Assembly (NCBI RefSeq): GCF_000292915.1
Contig: NC_018513.1
Coordinates: forward strand, 2,108,001-2,172,000
Direction of reading: 5' to 3'
Length of the DNA stretch: 64,000 nucleotides
DNA from: Burkholderia cepacia GG4
GTDB lineage: Bacteria > Pseudomonadota > Gammaproteobacteria > Burkholderiales > Burkholderiaceae
This document shows positions 57,941 to 64,000 of the stretch, piece after piece. Each line of letters begins with the position of its first letter. Positions within the stretch are counted from its first letter, which is position 1. The notes under the pieces are model-generated. The model was given only the letters and a program-made list of their open reading frames with translations, did no database searches and was not told the DNA's origin. Both the position numbers and the translations under genes were made by a program.

Positions 57941-58825
57941 ATGTTGAAAGTCACCAAGGCAGTATTCCCCGTCGCCGGTCTCGGCACGCGGTTCCTGCCG
58001 GCAACGAAGGCGAGCCCGAAGGAAATGTTGCCGGTCGTCGACAAGCCGCTGATCCAGTACGCGGTCGAGGAAGCGATCGCCGCGGGCATCACCGAGATGA
58101 TCTTCGTGACCGGGCGCAGCAAGCGCGCGATCGAGGACCACTTCGACAAGTCGTACGAAGTCGAGGCCGAACTCGAGGCACGTGGCAAGGAGAAGCTGCT
58201 CGAACTCGTGCGCAGCATCAAGCCGAGCCATGTCGACTGCTTCTACGTGCGCCAGCCGGAAGCGCTCGGCCTCGGCCATGCGGTGCTGTGCGCCGAAAAG
58301 CTCGTGGCCGACAACCCGTTCGCGGTGATCCTCGCCGACGACCTGCTCGACGGCAACCCGCCCGTGATGAAGCAGATGGTCGACGTGTTCGACCACTATC
58401 ACAGCTCGGTGATCGGCGTGGAAGAGATCCCGCCGTCGGACACGAAGTCGTACGGGATCGTCGACGGCAAGGAGTGGGAAGAATCGATCGTCAAGATGTC
58501 GGCGATCGTCGAGAAGCCGGAACCGGACGTCGCGCCGTCGAACCTCGGCGTGGTCGGCCGCTACATCCTGAAGCCGCGGATCTTCGAACACCTGCGCGCG
58601 CTGAAGCCGGGCGCGGGCGGCGAGTTGCAGCTCACCGACGCGATCCAGGCGCTGCTCGCCGACGAGCAGGTGCTGGCCTACAAGTACCAGGGCACGCGCT
58701 ACGACTGCGGCAGCAAGCTCGGCTACCTGAAGGCGACGGTCGAATTCGCGCTGCGCCACCCGGAAGTGGCCGCCGAGTTCGACGCGTACCTGCGCGCGCG
58801 CGGCAACACGCAACCGGCCGCCTGA
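57941..58825 (+). CDS. galU: UTP--glucose-1-phosphate uridylyltransferase
   Basis: A 294-aa enzyme making UDP-glucose for lipopolysaccharide and exopolysaccharide synthesis. The nucleotide-binding motif is [20 protein letters not shown], with [20 protein letters not shown] after it. Active-site stretches include [28 protein letters not shown], and [16 protein letters not shown]. Length and motifs match GalU. Confidence 0.97.
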   Translation: MLKVTKAVFPVAGLGTRFLPATKASPKEMLPVVDKPLIQYAVEEAIAAGITEMIFVTGRSKRAIEDHFDKSYEVEAELEARGKEKLLELVRSIKPSHVDCFYVRQPEALGLGHAVLCAEKLVADNPFAVILADDLLDGNPPVMKQMVDVFDHYHSSVIGVEEIPPSDTKSYGIVDGKEWEESIVKMSAIVEKPEPDVAPSNLGVVGRYILKPRIFEHLRALKPGAGGELQLTDAIQALLADEQVLAYKYQGTRYDCGSKLGYLKATVEFALRHPEVAAEFDAYLRARGNTQPAA

Positions 58826-58885
58826 ACGCGGCACGGGCCGGCCTCGCCTTCGCGGCGGGCCCGCCCTCACCTCACGGCCGGCGCG

Positions 58886-59500
58886 TCAGTGCGTGGCGGC
58901 CGGCTTCACCGAGACGACGCCCGGCATCCCGCCCGCGTCGTCTTTTTTCGTCTTGACGAGCCAGCCGTCGCCCTGCTCGTACGGCAGCTTCGCGAGCGCG
59001 CTCTTCACGAGCGCCGGCGCGGCCTGCTGCGTGCCCGCCTCGCGGTCGCGCAGCGACGCCGACACGCGATAAACGTCGGCACCCGAGTTCGCGTCGACGA
59101 ACCGCAGCGTCAGCACGTGGCGATACACGGTGCCCGCGAACGGCAGCGCGAACGGCGCCGGCCCGTCGACAGTCACGCACGCGCTGCTTGCCGCACCGCA
59201 CTGGTCGGCCGTCGTAGCGACCGACGCCGGCTGCGTCGCGTACGCGATCGACAGCCGGTAGCGCGCGGCCGCCCCGGGCTGCGCGTCGAAGCCGCGGTGC
59301 GCGAGTTCGCCGCGCACGAGCGTCTCGATCTGCCGGTATTCGGCATCGTCGGCCTGAGCGGCCGTGCGGACGAAATCGTAGCCGTGCGCGCCGGATGCGA
59401 ACGCGTTCGGCTGCCCGAGCGCGCTCACGCCGGTCGTGACGCCGGCGCAGCCGGTCAACAGCGACGCCGCCAGAGCGGCCGCTGCCCATTCCTTTCTCAT
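58886..59500 (-). CDS. DUF4136-type lipoprotein
   Basis: A 204-aa protein with a lipoprotein signal (MRKEWAAAALAASLLTGCAG, Cys18). The start at 59500 has GGGGGAA upstream. The mature domain resembles DUF4136 lipoproteins (YDFVRTAAQADDAEYRQIET, LAHRGFDAQPGAAARYRLSI, HVLTLRFVDANSGADVYRVS). It lies 37 bases downstream of the CHASE2 kinase gene in the same direction, so it may be the last gene of that operon. Its function is unknown; an outer-membrane location is inferred. Confidence 0.82.
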   Translation of the reverse strand: MRKEWAAAALAASLLTGCAGVTTGVSALGQPNAFASGAHGYDFVRTAAQADDAEYRQIETLVRGELAHRGFDAQPGAAARYRLSIAYATQPASVATTADQCGAASSACVTVDGPAPFALPFAGTVYRHVLTLRFVDANSGADVYRVSASLRDREAGTQQAAPALVKSALAKLPYEQGDGWLVKTKKDDAGGMPGVVSVKPAATH

Positions 59501-59537
59501 GAGTTCCCCCAAATGCCTGCCGTCGTGCCCGGCCCTG

Positions 59538-61925
59538 TCAGGCGGACGGCTCGTCGATCGCGGGCAGCGACACCGTCACCGCGGTGCCGACCCCCACTTC
59601 GCTGTCGACCGTCACGCTGCCGCCATGGCGCGTGACGACCGTCTTCACGAATGCCATGCCGAGCCCGGAACCCGAGATTTCGGGCCGCTCGCCGGCATGG
59701 AACCGCTTGAAACGCTCGAACAGATGCCGCTGATCTTCCGGCGCGATGCCGTACCCCTGATCGCGAATCGTACAGAACATCCGCTTCGATGCGTGTTCGA
59801 CCGTCAGCGTACACGCGATCACCGTGTCGGACGGACTGTATTTGACCGCATTGTTCAGCAGGTTGACGAACGCGCGCGTGATCAGCGAGCGGTCGGCACG
59901 CATCCAGCACATGTCGGTGCCGACGTCGGTATCGATGCGGATGCGCTTCGCCTGCGCCTGCGGCCAGACCTCGTCGCTCGCGTCGATCAGCACGTCGACG
60001 ACGCTCGTCGCTTCGAACTGGTACGCCTGCGACTCCGCGCGCGCCAGCTGCACGAACTCGTCGGCGAGCGACAGCGCGCGGTGCGCATAACGCTCGATCC
60101 GCGCGAGCAGCCCGCGCATCGTGTCCGACTCGGCGCGATCGCGCTCGATCTCGACCAGTGCGAGGATCGACGACTGCGGCGAGCGCATGTCGTGCGACAG
60201 CAGGTGCAGCGCCTCCTCGCGCTGCCGCTCGGCCGCGTGCAGCTCGGTCACGTCGACGAGGCCGGCAATCCAGCCCGTCACGCGGCCCTGTGCGTTCGTA
60301 CATGGGGCGTAGCGTAACAGATGGTCGAGCCCGTCGCGGTCGCGCACCTCGATACCGCGCGCCATCGCATCGTCTTCGGCCCCGAGCGTCGGGTCGAGCG
60401 CCGCCGGCCAGTGCTCGCGGATCGCGATGTCGTGCGCGGCATTGCCATCGACGGTCTTCATGAAGGTCAGTTCGCCGAGCGCGGCGCGCAGCGGCCGCCC
60501 TTCCGGCAACGGCAGCGCGAGCCGCGACCCGTAGCGCTTCGCCGCATGGTTCGCGATCAGCACGGTGCCGGCCAGGTCGGTGACGAAGATCGGCTCCGGC
60601 ATGCTGTCGAGGCTGTCCCACACGAAGCGCTTCATGTCCTGCACGCGCTGCGCGGCCTGTGCCATCAGCGCCATCTGCCGTTCGAGCACGTCGCCGCCGA
60701 CGCTGCGCGTCCGCGGCGCCTCGGGCAGCAGGTGCGGCTCGTCGGCGAGCCGCTGCAGCTCGCGGCGCAGGTACGACATCGTCATTTCGAGGCGCCGCCA
60801 GTTCCAGATCGGGTACACGGCGATCAGCCCGAAGATCGCGGGCGCGGGCGACAGCCACACGCGCGCCTCGAACAGCAGCGCCATGCTCGCGACGACGGCC
60901 AGCGCGGCCAGGCTCAGCGTGAGCAGCAGCGAGCGCCACGGCGACAGCATCAGGAAGCCGCCCAGCAGCACGGCGAGCGGCAGCAGCGACGCGACGAACA
61001 GCCCGACGCGCGACGCGGGCAGGATCGCGCTGCCGGTCGTCAGCATGTCGAGCACGTTCGCATGGATGTACACGCCGGCGAGCGGGCCGAATTCGCCCGA
61101 CACCGGCGTCGCGAAGCGGTCGTAGAGGCCCGATGCGGTCACGCCGACGACGACGATCTTGCCGCGCAGCGCGTCGGGCTTCACGCGCCCTTCGAGCACG
61201 TCGTCGAACGACAGCGTCGGATACGCAGGCGTGTTGCGGCTGAACGGGATCAGGTAGCGCCCCTCGCCTGCCGCGTCGCGCGACAGGTCGTGTGCGTGCG
61301 CGCCCGGCGCGCCGCCGACCGGATGCAGCCGGCCGGCCAGGATCGCGCGGTACACGGGCACCATCAGCTGCGGCCAGCGCACGCGCCCGTCGCTTTCGAG
61401 CAGCGCGACGCTGCGCACGATGCCGTCGGGATCGACTTCGAGATTGATGTGGCCGAGCCCCGTCGCGGGCGCCGCGAGTTCGGGCACCGGCGGATCGACG
61501 GTACGCGTGCCGTTCGCCTGTTCGGGGCTCAGCAGCACCGGCAGGAAGGTCGGCACGCGGGTCATCGCGTCCGCGAACGCGCGATCGTCGGGCGACGGCT
61601 CGGTAAACAGCACGTCGTAGACGACGGCGGCCGGCTGCGCGCGCGCCAGCGCGTCGAGCAGCCGCGCATGCACGGTGCGCGGCCACGGCCAGCGGCCGAG
61701 TGCCGACACGCTCTGGTTGTCGATATCGACGACGACGACGTCGGGTGACAGCGGCAGGCTGCGCAGCATCAGCAGCCGGTCGTAGATCAGCCCGTCAACG
61801 CCCGACGACAGGCGGCCGAGCGCACACGCGAGAATGACCGCGATACCGAGGCAGCCGATCGCGATCCATTCGATCAGGAAGCGGCGGCCGAGGCGCCGCC
61901 GCGGAGAAACGGAGTCGGGTTTCAT
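59538..61925 (-). CDS. CHASE2-domain sensor histidine kinase
   Basis: A 795-aa kinase. One N-terminal membrane helix (WIAIGCLGIAVILACALG) leads to an extracytoplasmic CHASE2 domain (DGLIYDRLLMLRSLPLSPDV, DIDNQSVSALGRWPWPR). Three membrane helices follow near residues 310-375, then a PAS-like domain, a HisKA domain with the phosphoacceptor His578 (LLSHDMRSPQSSIL), and an HATPase domain (FVNLLNNAVKYSPSDTVIAC, GSGLGMAFVKTVVTRHGGSV). CHASE2 is found with FecR and response-regulator partners in a conserved operon, as here. The signal is unknown. Confidence 0.94.
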   Translation of the reverse strand: MKPDSVSPRRRLGRRFLIEWIAIGCLGIAVILACALGRLSSGVDGLIYDRLLMLRSLPLSPDVVVVDIDNQSVSALGRWPWPRTVHARLLDALARAQPAAVVYDVLFTEPSPDDRAFADAMTRVPTFLPVLLSPEQANGTRTVDPPVPELAAPATGLGHINLEVDPDGIVRSVALLESDGRVRWPQLMVPVYRAILAGRLHPVGGAPGAHAHDLSRDAAGEGRYLIPFSRNTPAYPTLSFDDVLEGRVKPDALRGKIVVVGVTASGLYDRFATPVSGEFGPLAGVYIHANVLDMLTTGSAILPASRVGLFVASLLPLAVLLGGFLMLSPWRSLLLTLSLAALAVVASMALLFEARVWLSPAPAIFGLIAVYPIWNWRRLEMTMSYLRRELQRLADEPHLLPEAPRTRSVGGDVLERQMALMAQAAQRVQDMKRFVWDSLDSMPEPIFVTDLAGTVLIANHAAKRYGSRLALPLPEGRPLRAALGELTFMKTVDGNAAHDIAIREHWPAALDPTLGAEDDAMARGIEVRDRDGLDHLLRYAPCTNAQGRVTGWIAGLVDVTELHAAERQREEALHLLSHDMRSPQSSILALVEIERDRAESDTMRGLLARIERYAHRALSLADEFVQLARAESQAYQFEATSVVDVLIDASDEVWPQAQAKRIRIDTDVGTDMCWMRADRSLITRAFVNLLNNAVKYSPSDTVIACTLTVEHASKRMFCTIRDQGYGIAPEDQRHLFERFKRFHAGERPEISGSGLGMAFVKTVVTRHGGSVTVDSEVGVGTAVTVSLPAIDEPSA

Positions 61926-61935
61926 GCGCCGCGGG

Positions 61936-63297
61936 TCAGCGCGACAACGTGAACGCGCTGACCGGACTCGTCTTCTGGTAGAACTTGCCGCCTTCGAATT
62001 CCTCGACCGTCACCGCCCAGTAGTAATCGCCGGGCGGCAGGTGTGCGACAGTGATCTTGCGGGCCTGCAGGCCGACCTGGTCGACGACCGGCGCGCTGAG
62101 GTCCTTCGAGCGCGACAGCACGAACCGGTAGCGCGCATCCTTGCCCGAGCCGTTCGGCGACCAGCGGAATTCGTAGCCGGCCGCGCCGGGCGACGCGCTC
62201 GCGTCGAGCCCCATCTGGCGCCGCTCGAACGCATAGGTGCGCGGCATGCCTTCGAGGCCGTTGGCGTCGAGCGCGGCGACCCGCACGAAGTACGTGCCGT
62301 TCGGCACGTCGCGGAACACCGCGCGCGACGCATCGGTGCGCATTTCGCGGAACGGATCGAGCATCCCCGCGTCGTGCGCGAGTTGCAGGCGATACGCGTG
62401 CGCATCGGAGAGCGGTGCGATGTCGAACGCGACGTCGGGCTCGTCCTGCACCTTGTCGGGATGCGCGAGCGCCGGCGCGGGCAGCAGTTGAACCGGCGCG
62501 CCGACCGTGCCGGACGACGTCGCGACGCTGCCGAAGTTCGCATGCACGAGCGTCGGATCGGCCGGCTGCCGCTTGCCCGCGACGCCCACGGTGCCGTCGA
62601 GCACTTCGACGCGCGTCGCCGCATTGCCGGCCGCGTCGTAGTTCACGCGAAACCGCGTGCCGCGCACGCCGGCCACGACCGACGGCGAGCGGATCTGGAA
62701 GCGGTCGTCGCGCTTCTTCAGATGGGTGACTTCGCTGTCGACCGAGCCGCGCGTGAGCTCGAACTCGCGATCGAGCGTGCCGGTCAGCACCGTGCGGCGC
62801 AAGGTCTTCAGGTCGAGCTGGCTGTCGGGCGGCAGGCTCATGTGCGTGCCGTCGGCCAGTTCGAGCGTCACGAAGCCGTTCGCGCCGGTGCGTACCCGGT
62901 CGCCCTCGGCGAGCGCCGCATCGTTCGCGAGCGGCGCATAAGCGGCGCCGGACGCACGCTCGGCCGTGCCCTGTACCGCGACGACGCGCGCGGTCAGCGG
63001 CTCCTTGCGCAGCCGCGCGACCGGCAGCTTCAGCGCGATGCCGGGCTGCAGGCGCTTCGGGGCGGGTACGCCGTTGATCTGTTGCAGCAGTTGCCAGTCG
63101 TCCGGACCCTGCAAGTAACGCGCGGCGACGTCGTACAGCGTGTCGCCGCCCTGCGTGCGGTAGACGACCGTCTTGCCCGCGGCAGCGGGCGGCTGCGCGG
63201 CCGCGTGCTGTGCCGCGAACGCAAACGCGACCGCGCAAGCGGCGCGCAGTGCCGCCGTGCGCAAGCTTGCCGTGCGCTGCGTCGTTCGCGTGGTCAC
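61936..63297 (-). CDS. FecR-domain protein with LysM motif
   Basis: A 453-aa exported protein. The GTG start at 63297 overlaps the response-regulator stop (GTGA), and the signal peptide ends near residue 34 (AAQHAAAQ). A LysM domain (about 44-92: YRTQGGDTLYDVAARYLQGP) suggests peptidoglycan binding. The FecR domain follows (VQGTAERASGAAYAPLANDA, VTLELADGTHMSLPPDSQLD, RFQIRSPSVVAGVRGTRFRV), then fibronectin-III-like repeats to the end. It has no anti-sigma-factor transmembrane region, so it is probably a periplasmic partner of the CHASE2 kinase, whose gene begins 10 bases after it. Confidence 0.93.
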   Translation of the reverse strand: MTTRTTQRTASLRTAALRAACAVAFAFAAQHAAAQPPAAAGKTVVYRTQGGDTLYDVAARYLQGPDDWQLLQQINGVPAPKRLQPGIALKLPVARLRKEPLTARVVAVQGTAERASGAAYAPLANDAALAEGDRVRTGANGFVTLELADGTHMSLPPDSQLDLKTLRRTVLTGTLDREFELTRGSVDSEVTHLKKRDDRFQIRSPSVVAGVRGTRFRVNYDAAGNAATRVEVLDGTVGVAGKRQPADPTLVHANFGSVATSSGTVGAPVQLLPAPALAHPDKVQDEPDVAFDIAPLSDAHAYRLQLAHDAGMLDPFREMRTDASRAVFRDVPNGTYFVRVAALDANGLEGMPRTYAFERRQMGLDASASPGAAGYEFRWSPNGSGKDARYRFVLSRSKDLSAPVVDQVGLQARKITVAHLPPGDYYWAVTVEEFEGGKFYQKTSPVSAFTLSR

Positions 63298-63998
63298 TCC
63301 GGTTCTCCCTGGCCGACTCGCTCGAGCCGGTAGCCGTAGCCGTAGATCGGCGCGAGGCGATAGCCGTTTTCCGGCCGCAGGCCGAGCTTCGTGCGCAGCA
63401 TCGAGATGTGCGTGTCCATCGTGCGCGACGGAATGTCGGTCGCCTGCTTCCACACGAGGTCGAGAATGTGTGCGCGCGACAGCGGCCGGTCGAGATGCTG
63501 GAACAGCAGCAGCGCGAGTTCGAATTCCTTCTGCGTGAGGCTGACGGCCTTGTCGCCGACGTAAGCCTGCTTCAGGTTCACGTCGAAGCGGAACTGGTCG
63601 AATTCGCGAACGGACGCCTCGGCGTTGACCGGATACGCGCGGCGCAGCAGCGAGCCGATGCGCGCGCGCAGGATCGGGCCCGACACGGGCTTGACCACGT
63701 AATCGTCGGCGCCGGCGTTGAGGATCTGCGTGATCCCCGCCTCGTCGTCGCGGCTCGTCATGAAGATGATCGGCAGGCTGTGCTCGGTCTGGTTCGCACG
63801 CACCCACTTGAGCACTTCCTCGCCGGACATGTCGGGCACGTTCCAGTCGAGCACCAGCAGATCGAACGTCTCGCGTTGCAGACGCTTCTTCAGGGCCTTG
63901 CCTTCCTTGAACGCATAGCACGTGTGGCCGGCGGCCGTCAGCGTTTGACTGACGAAATCCGTCTGGGCCGGATCGTCATCCAGTACAGCAATTCTCAT
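63294..63998 (-). CDS. OmpR-family response regulator
   Basis: A 234-aa two-component regulator. The receiver domain has acidic residues DDD at 7-9, phosphoacceptor Asp51 (LLVLDWNVPDMSG), a switch Ser/Thr in MTSRDD and the conserved Lys of VVKPV. A C-terminal winged helix follows (SLTQKEFELALLLFQHLDRP, SRTMDTHISMLRTKLGLRPE). It is the first gene of the operon with FecR-LysM and CHASE2 kinase genes; the start is two bases inside the window edge, so its promoter is not visible. Confidence 0.94.
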   Translation of the reverse strand: MRIAVLDDDPAQTDFVSQTLTAAGHTCYAFKEGKALKKRLQRETFDLLVLDWNVPDMSGEEVLKWVRANQTEHSLPIIFMTSRDDEAGITQILNAGADDYVVKPVSGPILRARIGSLLRRAYPVNAEASVREFDQFRFDVNLKQAYVGDKAVSLTQKEFELALLLFQHLDRPLSRAHILDLVWKQATDIPSRTMDTHISMLRTKLGLRPENGYRLAPIYGYGYRLERVGQGEPE

Positions 63999-64000
63999 AG

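Noticed and set aside
54812-58870. A minus-strand open frame of 1352 codons opposite valS and galU
   Set aside because: Stop codons are rare on the opposite strand of GC-rich genes; the composition is Arg/Asp/Val-rich without domains, and valS and galU are certain.

Overview
The window looks like part of the main chromosome of a Burkholderia cepacia-complex-type betaproteobacterium. The evidence is the very high GC content, codon use biased to G/C in third positions, and the block thrS-infC-rpmI-rplT-pheS-pheT-ihfA-merR. Also typical are a betaproteobacterial RelA, a Burkholderia-style LplT-acyltransferase and a LysR/outer-membrane-factor/FUSC/DUF1656/HlyD efflux locus. Most of it is ordinary core and near-core chromosome. 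No complete insertion sequence, prophage or CRISPR array was seen.

Layout. 1-1459: LysR regulator followed by a truncated aminotransferase. 1887-5366: small and poorly characterised genes (stand-alone transposase-type DNA-binding domain, secreted proteins, YdcF-like protein, ABM monooxygenase with an apparent frameshift). 5436-5773: an intergenic region with a near-consensus sigma-54 promoter, upstream GTAAC repeats and a chain of five hairpins ending in a terminator; this is the most novel-looking element. 5881-11091: bamC, tRNA-Pro(GGG), a Tat-exported tyrosine-phosphatase-like lipoprotein, and a large lipoprotein built from an internal duplication. 11170-19400 (minus): tRNA-Val(GAC), thrS, infC with an ATC start, L35, L20, a terminator/attenuator, pheS, pheT, ihfA and a MerR regulator. 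19497-26774: relA, RidA protein, alpha/beta hydrolase, scoAB, PAS-LuxR regulator, thioesterase, SDR. 26953-28626: ETF-ubiquinone oxidoreductase. 28739-33347: a catabolic operon (ribokinase, MFS permease, DHDPS/NAL-family aldolase) divergent from its LacI regulator, with a clear operator. 33407-39113: aroC, LplT-acyltransferase, CBS protein, Mpo1-like protein, YihY. 39258-41015: an in-frame WrbA/FAD-oxidase chimera that looks like a deletion product. 41041-48206: metallophosphoesterase, a 52-aa membrane peptide, and a LysR-controlled aromatic-acid-type efflux operon. 48222-59500: chemoreceptor, fosmidomycin-resistance permease, mtnN, uvrD, valS, galU, DUF4136 lipoprotein. 59538-63998: response regulator, LysM-FecR protein and CHASE2 histidine kinase in one operon.

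Functional links. The translation block couples two aminoacyl-tRNA synthetases, IF3 and two ribosomal proteins. The LacI and LysR loci are self-contained divergent regulator/operon units. The RR/FecR/CHASE2 genes form an envelope-sensing two-component system. All starts were chosen from Shine-Dalgarno placement and family N-termini by eye; no database search was possible.
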